64,000 nt of DNA from Diphasiastrum complanatum (Eukaryota > Streptophyta > Lycopodiopsida > Lycopodiales > Lycopodiaceae), in assembly GCA_029204225.1 (NCBI GenBank), contig CM055096.1:39406461-39470460 (forward strand), written 5' to 3'. The position numbers and the translations under genes were made by a program. Positions 1 to 10,375 of this stretch are shown here, piece by piece (within the stretch, counting starts at the first letter, position 1; each line of letters starts with the position of its first letter). The notes under the pieces were generated by a model. The model ran no database searches. It was not told where the DNA came from and worked only from the letters and a program-made list of their open reading frames with translations.

Positions 1-712
1 GAATGCTTCAAAATTCTATAATCTGTAGATTTTAACTTGAAGCAGCCATTATATCAGTAGCTTTTCTGCAGTTGCTTTAATCACCTCGGTCCAATCAAGA
101 AATAAAACTATTCTGTCGTAAGGCCATGTATTTGGAAACGGAATAATAAGAGAGGAGACCGATCCTATGTCGGCACTCAAGAGTTCTTTATTCATATGTG
201 CAAAGGGCCAATTGATTGACTTGATTCCGTTATTTCCAAAACAAGTTCGCCATCAAATAATTTGGTACTGCTTCGACATTTCAATATTCTCATCCTACGA
301 GCTAGGATGATGGCCTTGCTGTCAGACTTGTAGTTGATTTGCTTTTATGCAGTGTAGAAAAACTCCGGTGAGTTTGTTTGAATAAAGGATCAATGTAGAC
401 CTTTTGGAAGTTAATTGCTTCAAGCTGTTTTGCTTTTTGCTGAGTGATGGGGTTTTGATTCACTCCTCTCTCCAATTTTTGATTGAATTTCAAATACTTA
501 GGATAGAAATTGGCCAATAGGATTTGGGACCAAAGCCCTAAAATTCATTATATATAGTGGTAGTTTTGAAATATTGTAGGCACTTTCTCTCTTCATTTTA
601 ATACAAGCAGGTTGGACCTCTTATGGGATGGATGTGAAATGTCGTTGCTCTTCTTCTTTCCTACTTTATCTCTCATGCTTTCTTTGGATTTGCTAATTGT
701 TGGATTTGATGT
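1..712. other. no recognisable gene
   Basis: AT-rich sequence. A 71-residue minus-strand open frame (302-517) resembles nothing I recognise and is not supported by a domain or context. No terminal repeat or RNA gene is visible. Confidence 0.5.
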
Positions 713-741
713 TTGTTGGAGTTTATCATTGTTATACTTTG

Positions 742-742
<1 letters not shown>

Positions 743-793
<51 letters not shown>
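743..793. repeat. (GA)n microsatellite
   Basis: About 25 uninterrupted AG units, directly abutting the copia integrase fragment. The same dinucleotide occurs in GLR intron 4 (26447-26508) and, as CT, in the family-A LTR near 61.3 kb. Confidence 0.98.
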
Positions 794-794
<1 letters not shown>

Positions 795-795
<1 letters not shown>

Positions 796-1243
796 CGATG
801 ATAAACCATTTTGGGATCAAGCTTTGTTATGTGCCAATTTCTTGTGCAATAGGTGGCCGAGTGCTATTTTGGATGGAAGGACACCTTTTGAAATGCTATT
901 CAAGAGGAGGTTGAGTGTCAACTTTCTTAGAGCTTTTGGATGCACATGCTATGTCGACATTACTCTTGATGATAGGACCAAAGAGGATCCATCTTCAAGG
1001 AAAGGTATTTTTGTTGGATATAGTGAGGTGAGCAAAGCCTCCAAGGTTTACATTTTTTCTACTAACAAAGTGCTTATTGGTAGAGATGTCATTTTTTATG
1101 AGGGAAACATTCCAAAAGTACTATTGAGTGATGTGGATGGATCTAACATTCTTGACGTTGATGTAAAAGATACTACTTTAGATAGTGGTAGAAGTTTCAA
1201 GCAGTTTTGCGATGACAAACATGGGAGAGTCCATTTTGAGTGA
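795..1243 (+). pseudogene. copia integrase C-terminal fragment (family A)
   Basis: The frame contains the hallmarks of the region just after the copia integrase core: FWDQALLCANFLCNR, then LRAFGCTCYVDI, RKGIFVGYSE and VLIGRDVIFYE. In an intact element this links integrase to RT. Here the frame ends at a TGA and RT does not follow; gag-like sequence follows instead. The upstream integrase catalytic core is absent at this position. The open frame is the remains of a polyprotein, not a stand-alone gene. Confidence 0.85.
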
Positions 1244-1288
1244 AAGTAACAAATTGGACGGGATTTCCAGCTATGCTGGAAATTCAAA

Positions 1289-1879
1289 ATGAGAAACATA
1301 CTGATGGAGAAAGACGTGTGGCAAGTCATCAGAGGTGATGAGAGAAGGCCACCAAATGAAGCGGACATCAAAGTGTTCGACAAGAAGATGAGGAAAGCTG
1401 TGACCTTAATTAACTTGTCAGTGAAGGATCACATCATTACCCACATTCGTGATGCTGTTACACCCAGATAGGCATGAGGTGTGTTAAAGGAATAGTTCGA
1501 GACGTCAAATCTGACAAGAATCATGTTTTTGAAGTCAAAACTGAATAGTGCTCGCATGGAACAAGGAGAGCACATTCAGACTTATATGACCAGAATTAAG
1601 ACAATGAGGGATGAACTGCATTCTATTGGTGAGCGCATATGTGATGTGGAGTTGGTGCACAATGCATTGTGCGGCATTGTAGAACCCTATCAGATGTTTG
1701 TGAGCAGAATAGCATCAAGAGAAAGATTGCCAACCTTTGATGAGCTCAAAGGAATCTTGATGCAGGAAGAGCAACAGCGAGAAATGGTGAAAGCTAGACG
1801 TCAAAATACTGACGATCAGGCACTTGCGACACGCCAAAAACAAGGCAAGGGCAAGGGCAAGAAGAAGTCTAAACAATAA
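1289..1879 (+). pseudogene. copia gag (family A)
   Basis: Two open pieces (1289-1471 and 1523-1879), separated by stops, carry a copia gag of the UBN2/DUF4219 type: DVWQVIRGDERRP near the start, then the helical region with MTRIKTMRDELHSIGE. It ends in a lysine/glycine-rich stretch (KGKGKKKSK) before the nucleocapsid. The zinc knuckle after 1930 is only partly recognisable (FHCGKKG in a shifted frame). Gag would form the particle shell and bind RNA. The breaks make it non-functional. Confidence 0.75.
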
Positions 1880-1989
1880 TTTTCCAAGACTCAGGAGGAT
1901 GAGGGATCTTTCAGTAAGACCAAGAAGAAAGGCAAGTGGTTCCATTGTGGTAAAAAGGGCCGTTGGAAGAGCGGAACAAGACAAGGGGA

Positions 1990-2876
1990 AACCAAAGCAA
2001 GCAGGTAACCTTGTTGATGAGGGTGAGATTGAAGACTCTAGCATCTTCATATCTGCATTGTCATCTAATCAAGATGATCAAGCATGGTATATTGATTCAA
2101 AAACAACAAGACACATGACAGGTAACAATGATTGGTTCTGTAGCTTGAAAGTGTTGGATAATGGAACGTCCATTTCACAAGCAAATGGTGATGTGTGCAA
2201 GATCAAGGGGATAGGCACCGTTTCAATCCAACTACCTGATGGCAAAAGCAGGATGATCAGGGAGGTACTTTACATACCAGTTTTGAAGAAAAATTTACTT
2301 TTTGTTGGAGTCATTGTTGATCAAAAGTTGAAAATAGAATTTTCCCATGATCGTTGCTTTGTGAAGGATGTGAACCGAAAGTTCAAAGTTATTGCGGATG
2401 GAGTAAGGGAGCCCAATACTAAATTGTACAGGTTCAATGCTACAATCAAGGGGCAACATGGACTTGTTTTGTCCATTCCATTGCAAACTGAGTTGTGACA
2501 TAAGAGGCTTGGTCACTTGAACTTAGAAAGCCTCAATTTAATGAGGAAATTGAAAATGGTAAAAGGATTGCCTACCATAGAAGACCACTTGAAATCGATG
2601 TGCGAATCATGTGTATATGGGAAGCATCATCGAGAGAAGTTCAATAAAGGTGGTGTTGCAAGGGCAAAAAACATCCTAGATTTGATCCACACAGATTTAT
2701 GCAGGCATATGAGGACCATGTCCTTAGGTGAAGCCTTCTATTTCATGATCTTTATTGATGATATGTCACGTAAGACCTGGATATACTTCTTGAAGAATAA
2801 ATCGGATGCATTTGACAATTTCAAGAGCTTTAAAGCATTGATAAAAAATCAAACAGGTAGGAAGATCAAGTTTTAA
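1990..2876 (+). pseudogene. copia protease - GAG-pre-integrase - integrase core (family A)
   Basis: The retropepsin-like segment reads WYIDSKTTRHMTG, where the family expects an aspartate followed by Ser/Thr-Gly-Ala; the Gly is replaced by Lys, so the catalytic loop is damaged. A stop at about 2496 separates this from the GAG-pre-integrase zinc-binding region (HKRLGHLN ... CESCVYGKHHREKF). The start of the integrase core follows (LIHTDLC, FIDDMSRKTW). The catalytic series continues past the next stop in another frame (SDSGGEYKS near 2880, then KRKNRTIVESAR near 2995). Confidence 0.85.
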
Positions 2877-3317
2877 GATCAGATAGTGGAGGTGAATACA
2901 AGTCTAATGACTTCAATGATCTTTGTGATCAATGTGGGATCAAAAGACAATCTACGCAAGCTCATACTCCCGCTCTCAATAGTGTAGCTAAGCGCAAGAA
3001 TCGTACGATTGTGGAAAGTGCCAGATCTATGCTAGATGAGATGAAACTACCAAAAGATTTTTGGTTAAGGCAATGTGTAGTGCAACATAGGAAGCTATAT
3101 GGTTGATAGAAATCTTGGAAAAAATTGGCATGAAGTAGAAAAATCCCACGACGTTACATAGAGACAGTCAGAGTAGCATTCAGCTAGCAAAGAATCCAGT
3201 GTTCCATGCGAGAACCAAACACATTGAGATTTAGTGTCACTTTATACGTGAGAGGCTGTTGAGGTGTAAAATTCATGTTGACACATCTCTGTATTTGCAC
3301 AATAACTTTTCTAAATC

Positions 3318-4475
3318 TCATAACTGGGTAGGATTGAGGTGGGTTCCTTTTTTTTTCAAAAGATGAAATGGTCGTGGGATTGGAAACTTTTTAATATTTA
3401 CCTGTGCAAATGCCTCCTTTATCATCTTAAACATTGTTGCATATGCCTCCCTATTGATGCTAGAAAAGTCACATGCCCCTTGAAGCAATGTAGTGTCTAA
3501 TATTTTTCCAATTTCATCCATAATGCTATCAGTAATTGAGGCCTTAATCTTTTTTATTTTATTATTATTTAACATTGATTTCATAGATTTAGAAGTCAAG
3601 ATAGAGCCTAGTGAGTTTCCAATTGAAATCTCATCGGCCAAATGGTCTTCAACAACCAATGCTGATTTGGATTGCAAACATAATGTTCATGAAAATGTCA
3701 GTAGAAATTACGACACTCATAGTATTCACAACAATATATAATAAGCAAATCAACAGAAAGTTGAAATGAATAAATAACAAAATTAGTGATTTTGAATGAA
3801 TCAAAAAGTTCAAGCAATATTCAATACCAAATAAGCTATAACTTACTTGAATGCATGGATTCATCTTTTTCTATGACCTCCTCTGGATGATAGATCACAT
3901 ATATCCTTGTTTACCAGTCTTTTCCTCTTGTTGCTTCGGACCTTTCTGTTGAGCACATCCATATCTTTAACAGAGACAAATATGAGATATGCATAGATTG
4001 AAATGCAATTTTTATCTCATCATTACTAGTTGTATAATGATGCAAAGAAGATTTCAACCTTTGGAACTCCTCCTTGAGCATCTCATTTTCATCCAAACAA
4101 GTTTTCATCTTTGTAGATTTTTTTTCGCACTCCTTTAATATTTTCCTTGATTCCTCTTCCAAATAATGTATTTTTTGCATTGAATGTGCATTCCCATAGA
4201 GCATCAAATTCTCACAGTAACCCAAAAGGCCATTTTTACCATGACACACAGATTATTAATTGACTCACCGAATGAAAATCTGGGGGTTGCAATGAACATG
4301 GATCAATAGGATACAATGTTCCTGATGACCATAAATCTACATGCTTTAGCTTTTCCTCCCTGTATCGAACCTTATCAGAAGTTGACAATTTTGGTTGCTT
4401 TGAATTTGTTGTCTTGAGCGGAGCATATTCTGGTGACAAATCCACATAAAGATGATAAAGCTTTGTCATCAGCAC
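3318..4475 (-). pseudogene. fragment of unclassified mobile-element protein, paralogue of the 13.2-13.8 kb gene
   Basis: Three minus-strand open pieces (4236-4475, 3911-4249, 3318-3677) appear to be consecutive parts of one protein, with overlaps and stops that suggest introns or frameshifts. The first two match the plus-strand gene at 13.24-13.8 kb: both share LYHL.VD, LW..GTLYP.DP, a GLL.YCE motif and then a Glu/Lys-rich coiled coil (LEEESRKILKECEKK here). The third (SITDSIMDEIGKILD, then FKMIKEAFAQV) has no counterpart that I could align. I do not recognise the family. Its recurrence next to repeats points to a transposon gene. The copy ends where the family-A copia remnant begins. Confidence 0.6.
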
Positions 4476-4900
4476 AATAGTATAGTAACAAACAACACAA
4501 TGACAATAACAAAGCTGGAGATGGCGCTAACGACTCTGCTGGAGATAGAGATGGTGCTAAACACTTGTTTTGGCTCTTGGAGATAGAGTTCAGCAAAGGT
4601 TATTTTATCCACATTTGTCAGAGGATAGCCAGATTAGTGATTTTTTATCCAAAATAATAGTGAAAAACCTTCGCCGAGTCTACCTTTGCCTGTTCTATTT
4701 TCAGGTTCTGATCTACCAGATCTAGCCTCTGTCAAATTTTTGAGTCATTCTATTGTATTTTGATAGTGATTCTAAAAAATCCTTGTTTAGAAGTGTCGAT
4801 CGCTTGATCAAAGATCTTTTTCCAAGAACTCAGAAATCTGATTATTTTCATGTGATATAGGTTTTACAGATTTGCAGAAGCTTGAAGCTTTGAGCGAAGG
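4476..4900. other. no recognisable gene
   Basis: Intergenic sequence between the unclassified fragment and the family-B LTR. It contains short imperfect repeats of a CTGGAGATAGAGATGG type around 4515-4585 and nothing else I can identify. Confidence 0.5.
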
Positions 4901-5187
4901 TGTGTAGGAACGAAAATGCAACAGTTAGCAATAGAAATATTCAAGATAAATATTTCATACATAATTGCACAAATAAACAATACAGTAGTGAGACTAAAAT
5001 TGCACTCTGATTAATATCAATAGTGAGTACAATGGCTTGAAATAATACCTTCAGGTTGTTGAGCATGATAACGCTGGCTACAGATAACTCTGATAATGAT
5101 AAAACTTAACACTTTGATTCAGCCTTCAGTTTTCAAGATGATCATTATTTGAACGATTTGTTAAGGCTTAGCATAAGAAATCTAACA
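4901..5187 (-). repeat. 3' LTR of minus-strand copia element (family B)
   Basis: It starts with TG and ends with CA on the plus strand and lies directly after a polypurine tract (plus strand CTCCCCCTTAATG at 5188-5200, AAGGGGGAG on the coding strand). The tract follows the RNase H stop codon, as expected for a copia 3' LTR. Length is about 290 bp. The partner 5' LTR is not in the window. The exact left border (4901 or 4903) is uncertain. Confidence 0.65.
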
Positions 5188-5745
5188 CTCCCCCTTAATG
5201 TGAATCCTAAAAAACCTTGTCTTCAGATTTAACATATCGTTAAATCTGAGATGTTGTTTCTTTGATAGAACTTTTGATAAGTAATCTGCTGCCATGTAGT
5301 TTGTTATGCAGAAAACCAATGCTACTTCCTTGTTGTGCACTTTCTCTCTAAGATAATGATACTTGATTTCGATATGTTTGCTTCGAGAGTGAAATCTCGG
5401 ATTGAGAGATAACACCATTGTGCTTTGATTGTCACAATAGATTGTTGTAGGAAGTGTTTGTGCAAGGTTGATGTCTGCAAGCAATTGCCTCTAGATCGTC
5501 TCTTTGGTTGCATTTGTGACAGCTATGTATTCGGATTTCACTGATGATAATGCAACTGAGGTCTGCTTCCAACTGTTCCATGAGATTGGGCCTTGGTTGT
5601 ATAAAAATACAAATCCAGAAGTTGATTTTCTGGTATCGACGTCTCCTGCCCAATCCGCATTTGTGTAGGCTTCAAGGATGTTGTTAGTTGTTGGATTTAC
5701 TCCTTCTACTCTCTTAAATTCCAATTTTAATCTGCCTCCATTCAT
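5182..5745 (-). pseudogene. copia RNase H, C-terminal part of pol (family B)
   Basis: Read on the minus strand, the segment has the copia RNase H signature: AYTNADWAGDVDTRKSTSG, then ALSSVKSEYIA, IYCDNQSTMVLS, RSKHIEIKYHYLRE and a terminal DYLSKVLSKKQH block. The first and second halves are in different frames, so there is at least one frameshift near 5480-5500. Nothing upstream of RNase H (RT, integrase, gag) is present: the element is broken at about 5750. RNase H would degrade the RNA strand of the RNA:DNA hybrid during reverse transcription. Confidence 0.9.
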
Positions 5746-6369
5746 GCTGCATATTTTTCTAACGTTTTCACGCAGTCTACATTTTTACTCACAAATTCAC
5801 ACATATGAAAAAAAGACGAATAAATCGCGACACTGTGTTCTTACACAGGTCATGGTGACAGGCAAAAAGGGGACACTACCTTACTAAATGCCAAAGGTAT
5901 AGATAAGGCACCCTGTAAATCTTATCCTATGGCCATTCATAAGAATGCACTTTTGCGTCATCACCAACGTTCACTTCAGTACTGGCTGACGTCGCACCCT
6001 TGTCACCTTCACCCCATGCAGTTGCGCTAACAGATTGGACAACGATTGCAGCCATCCACAATCTCCTACAAACAACACATTCACTCTGTACTTTTGCATC
6101 TTCACACATGTAATATTATGTATATATATATTGGATACCATCTGCGTATTTGATGATGATGATGATCAGATGATCAAGTGAGTTAAGAAGAGACTAAGAG
6201 AAGCATGTTTCATTCCTCATTACAGACAGAAATAAGCTTCGTAGGGCACACGGTTTCGTCCACTATTATATTGTGCTCTGCCACATTATTAACTTGTATA
6301 CATGACATTAGAGGAATGCCATGTAGGATATGCAAAAATATCAAAATAAATAAAACAATATTGTTTATA
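5746..6369. other. no recognisable gene
   Basis: AT-rich. The stretch 5765-5875 resembles the GACACTG / ACAGGCAAAAA units of the family-C LTR (59.99-60.19 kb), so part may be old LTR sequence. No coding region is supported. Confidence 0.4.
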
Positions 6370-6689
6370 TGCTTGCTCACACCACTCCCAAGGCCTCCCC
6401 AACTCCCAATGATCTAACCACAGTGTATATGGTCACAGTTAAGAACTGTTAACAGTTCGCAGTATAACTGAACTAAATTCAAAAATATTCCCTCCATTGG
6501 TTACGAAAAGGGCAATATTTTCACTGGATCTAGAATATGACCGCCATCTTCAGATTTGAATTAGGAAAAATTGCAAAATGTTTATATATGCATTCCTTCC
6601 ACGAGAATGGAAATATGAGCGCCAACTACCTATTGGAATGAAAAAATGAGCGGCATTTTCAAATTTGAATCAAGCATACAAGCATGGAG
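6370..6689 (+). repeat. 320-bp dispersed repeat, copy 1
   Basis: Nearly the same sequence, in the same orientation, occurs at 12816-13134. Both begin TGCTTGC and end at the TGGAG after CAAGCA, so the ends have a short inverted symmetry (TGCTTG/CAAGCA). The pair encloses the H3-Ulp1 and acidic-protein genes. They may be LTR-like, ends of a larger element, or two insertions of a small element. No flanking target duplication is evident. Confidence 0.85.
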
Positions 6690-6835
6690 CATTAGAGGAG
6701 TTCTCAATATCAAAGACCCTTTGTAAAGATACTTTTATTTTTTTTGTTTAGTTTCGATCGTCACCAGGCCCAATCAAAATACACAGATTTGAAATCTACG
6801 TAACGTACTTCAAATTAACTAAAAAATAAAAATGC
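6690..6835 (+). repeat. half copy of the inverted-repeat element found at 58488-58856
   Basis: It starts CATTAGAGGAGTT, continues with GACCCTTTGTAAAGATAC, and includes AAATCTACGTAACGTA. The order matches the right half of the complete element at 58488-58856 (opposite strand) and the half copy at 48861. The second half with the other terminal repeat is missing. Confidence 0.8.
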
Positions 6836-7153
6836 AATATAGAAAACTTTGAAATTTGTGTCCGGACAACATGTAGGTATCCCATTGGTTTCTTTTTCCT
6901 ACCCGACACGTGCTAATCTGCCCGACGTCAATATCTCAAGTTAAATTTACTTTACTATGTTGGTTAGTATAATGAAAGTTTCTAACTATACTAGTTACAG
7001 TTATAGAAATATGGTATGTACAGCTACATAAAATATGGTATACGCAGTAACTGTGACTATGTTCGCATTCACATTAGATTAAATGTGATACAAAAAATTA
7101 AAATCAAGTAACATATCAGAGAGATTTTTGACGCCCAAGCTTTGAAAATAGCA
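6836..7153. other. upstream region of the 7.15 kb gene
   Basis: AT-rich leader or promoter region. I see no diagnostic promoter element and no gene. Confidence 0.4.
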
Positions 7154-8351
7154 ATGGCCAGGAGACTCAGATTTACAATCGATTCTGTGATTCTTTACAA
7201 TGACAAAGATGAAGCTGATAACTGGAAGCCAACAAAATATAGGAGGAACTCATGGGTATTGCTGCATCCATCATCAAAGGGCAATTTTCGACAAAATAAA
7301 AGAGCAAAAATGACTTACAAATCTTATTGGAAAGCAAAAATTTTGGAGTTTAAGACTACCCTGGGAGGTCAATCGATATCAGAAGTCTTAGTGCAACATG
7401 TATATATGCATTCAGAAATCAAAGTACATGATATCAATCCTCATGATCATAAAAAATGTAATTGTAAGTATATCAAAACATATGCACTCTACAGCAATCA
7501 TAGGTGATTTCCTTTATTGATGCTCTTCAGATTATGATTTAAATGCTTCAACATTGTTTTTTTCTTTCAGATTTATATCCATCATGCATAAGTGAATGGG
7601 AGCCCACGCAATCACTTGCAGGAATATTAGACGTAATTCACTCTGATGTTGAAAAGCTACAATACAAAGGAAGAAGTCCAAAGGAACTTGCAGATTGTGG
7701 TATCTATTTTTATGAATCTTTATATATGCCACAAACAGATGGAGGTTTTGGCAAGCTCGAAGCAATTCCATTGCCTAGTTTTCAAAGTTATGAGTGGCCT
7801 ACTCCTGACAGCATTGTTTCTGAATCCTTGAGATGCAAGCTACTTATTGATATTAAAAATGCTATGAAGATAAGCACATGCTCCAAAATTGTTCACCTAA
7901 GTTGGTTTATCTCATTGCATACATTTGTTGATTTTTTCTCGAGTGCTAGTGTTCGTAGGACACCAACTTTATTTGTTTGCAAGGATTTATAGATGAGACT
8001 TTGTCAGATCTCATGGATCAAGGCTGGGATAGTAAAACAAATAATGACATAGAATGCAGGACTAAAAAGTCCTCAATGATCTTTCATTATCATATCGAAA
8101 AGCGAATGCTCAGTCTCACATTTAGCTATCAGAGATACAAGAAAATTGAAGGTACATGGCTATCACTGGATCAAGACTTTGAACTAAATGGTCACACAAA
8201 CCGAATGAAGATAAGCATTATCTACAATGAGGAATATTTGACTATGGTTGAGGTGGAAGAGCACTGGAAGCTTGATTTTATCATAACAGAGCTCATGCTA
8301 TTACAAACCAATCTACCAACATATTTCAGATTTATCATCAACGGAAGACTC
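7154..8351 (+). CDS. unidentified spliced gene in the H3-Ulp1 locus
   Basis: Three exons are suggested. Exon 1 is 7154-7463, with ATG at 7154 and donor GTAAGT. Exon 2 starts at 7571 after TTCTTTCAG and runs to roughly 7860-7900; the phases join to read CNYLYPSCISEW. Exon 3 runs from about 7984 to 8351 and ends at a GTAAGT donor. The product starts with a basic segment (MARRLRF), has CNYLYPSC, a patch with YFYESLYMPQTDGGF, and a C-terminal part with VEEHWKLDFIITELML. I recognise no domain. It converges on the H3-Ulp1 gene and lies between the 320-bp repeats, so it may belong to the same mobile unit. The downstream end of the gene was not found. Confidence 0.5.
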
Positions 8352-8698
8352 GTAAGTACTTTATGTTTATTGCCATTTCAAAATAGAATAAAATAATAGA
8401 AAATGTTTATTGCCATTTCAAAATAATACAAAATAATAGACAGGACCTGATAACGTGCTGCAAAGATCTACCTACAACAATCACCATTATGGGAGAACAA
8501 TAGTTTCAAATAAACTTTAGTAAAAATTTGTGTATACACCCTTTCATTCAATAAATGAAAGCCCAAGTTGGTCATCTGTACATGTATTTTGTGCTCCCAA
8601 ATTCATAAATTTGAGTAGCATTTGATACATCAATGTATATTTTTCTATGAAGTCTATACATGTATTTTTGTTCTATGTTATCTATATTTTTTCTGATC
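8352..8698. other. convergent intergenic region
   Basis: AT-rich sequence between the last visible exon of the 7.15 kb gene and the stop codon of the H3-Ulp1 gene. It contains a short duplication (GTTTATTGCCATTTCAAAAT at 8365 and again at 8406) and no further coding signal. Confidence 0.5.
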
Positions 8699-10375
8699 TT
8701 AATTTAGTACAACTACATCATCCTTTGCACCATCATCAATAACGGGAGGCTGAAGCCTTGCCCGAGCCAGTATACTCAGGATAATTTCTTGTCTAAATCT
8801 GTACACCTGGCTTGATGTGTACTCAGGAAGTGTAAACTGCAGAATAGAACATTTATGTATTAGTAATGGCCAATAACATCACCAGAATAGAAAACTAATC
8901 ATGATTCCAAAATAAGAATAAACATAATTTATTACCTTAGGAATATCAACATCTTGTTGAAGGATGAACCACTCAAAAAACAGTTTGGCATTGTACAGTG
9001 TGTACCACCCACAGCTGAATGAATCATTTTGATGGGGTGACTGCAAAATAATTCAACACACAAGAAATCAATTATAAAACAGAATGAATTAGACTGAAAA
9101 TATTTTATTAGAATATTGATTTCAAAATACTATTAAGAAAGAAGAGTTTACCTCCAAGCTGACGATCTGCCAGTCTACGGAATGGGCAACGTCTGTAGGA
9201 ATATATTTACTTAGATATGGAATGAATATATCTACATCCTTATGCGTATTTCTCACCGAATTCATCTTGACACAAGAACATTTAATAATATTATTTACAA
9301 ATCTCTTAATAGAGATCAGGTTTAAACTCCAGTGGTTACTACAAAATAAGATTGAAAGTACTTTAGCGGCAATTCTGAGAACTATTTAAATTGAAAATGT
9401 CAATGTTAATGCATAAAACATGAAGAAGCACTTAATATATCTTACTTGGTATGATAAGGAATGACCAGATACTTTGTTACTGGTGTGAATTCAGTTACTC
9501 AGCACCAACAACTCGTTTGATGAATCTCTTGCAATGTCAAATTGCAAGAGTGTCAGCCCGGACTCTATCACAGGATCACTGATAGAAGCCCGTCTGTCTT
9601 TGAGATCCAGACAATATGGAACTCTAAAATTAATACTAAAATCAAGTTCTTCTAGTCTAAAACAAAAAGGAGTACCAATTGTATCTATAGCATCCGATAT
9701 GTCTTTTTCAAATTTAAGATAATCATCTGAATCTATATAAATATAGAAATTGGGAGGAGAAGGAGGAGGAGGTGGAAGTGTAGTATCTACAACAATATTA
9801 GGAGTATCCAAAATAGAGGTAGCTATATTTATAGCATTATCAATAGCAGCATTATCTACAATGGATTCTGGGATAGGCTTCACTTTCTTAGGAGCACGCT
9901 TGGGGGTTGTCTGCTTCCTAGGACGCTTCGTAGGAAGATGAGTCCTATCTACAAGAGTTGGTCTAGGAGCAGCAGGCTGAGATACATGTAACCTACAGTA
10001 CCTATCCCTCATTCTGATCAGAAGCTGAAAATCCTTGGACATTATGGTAACCCTCTTGGTATGGATGGCAAGCAAAAAAGAATCCTTAAAAAAAAAGCTA
10101 ATATAATCTTCAACAACCTCCTGAAGGCACTGAAGAGCACTCGATGTGAATCTAACGTGCTGTCCGAGATCATTTCTTGTTATGTTCCGGACAGCACGGT
10201 AGAATGGAGCTCTTGGGATCAACATAGTTGTTGACCTCTGATACTTGCGTATCTCAGAGAGCCACCTGCTGCGCTTGCGCGTTCTAGGTCTAGAAGGGGG
10301 TGTGATGGCAACCGCAGGAGATGAGGATGAGCCAGGAGAGAAGAAGTCTGTCCTTGTCTGCTTTCTCCTATCCAT
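8699..10375 (-). CDS. histone H3-fold / Ulp1-type cysteine protease fusion (one frame break)
   Basis: Four minus-strand exons are inferred: 9446-10375, 9152-9338, 8936-9040, 8699-8836, all with GT-AG borders and matching phases. Residues about 38-126 follow histone H3 closely: LSEIRKYQRST, LIPRAPFYRAVR, VRFTSSALQCLQE, AIHTKRVTIMSKDFQLL. The usual H3 tail is replaced by a short Ser/Pro/Arg tail. A basic linker (RPRKQTTPKRAPKK) and a proline run follow. The rest matches the C48 (Ulp1/SENP) peptidase: ISDPVIESGLTLLQ, VIPYHTNNHWSLNLI (catalytic His), KMNSVRN where an Asp is expected, and SPHQNDSFSCGWYTLY (Gln and catalytic Cys). Ulp1 enzymes process or remove SUMO; the substrate here is unknown. 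Exon 1 hits TGA at 9491, but the domain resumes one frame over, so the copy has a 1-nt break or a sequence error. The product would be about 450 residues and presumably nuclear. Confidence 0.85.

Larger units (their letters stand above)
713..3290 (+). mobile_element. Ty1/copia retrotransposon, family A, scrambled and decayed
   Basis: Copia protein domains are present but in the wrong order and broken by stops. The integrase C-terminal part (795-1243) comes first, followed by gag (1289-1879), protease, GAG-pre-integrase and integrase core (1990-3100), and a scrap of RNase H (about 3150-3290, with SQSSIQLAKNP and TKHIEI). A normal copia element reads gag-protease-integrase-RT-RNase H, so this is a composite of at least two copies or an internally rearranged copy. 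RT is missing altogether. The stretch near 1070-1190 is closely matched at 60540-60680, which makes the two loci the same family. No intact LTR was found. Long dead. Confidence 0.85.

Noticed and set aside
745-793. Arg-Glu repeat protein from the GA array
   Set aside because: A microsatellite read in frame; no coding support.
8699-9340. Stand-alone Ulp1 gene unrelated to the histone ORF
   Set aside because: The first exon already contains the start of the protease domain (ISDPVIESGLTLLQ) downstream of the histone fold, and exon phases join without a gap apart from the one-base break.
9491-10375. Canonical histone H3 gene
   Set aside because: The N-terminal tail and several core residues differ, the product has a long C-terminal extension and the gene has introns leading into a protease.
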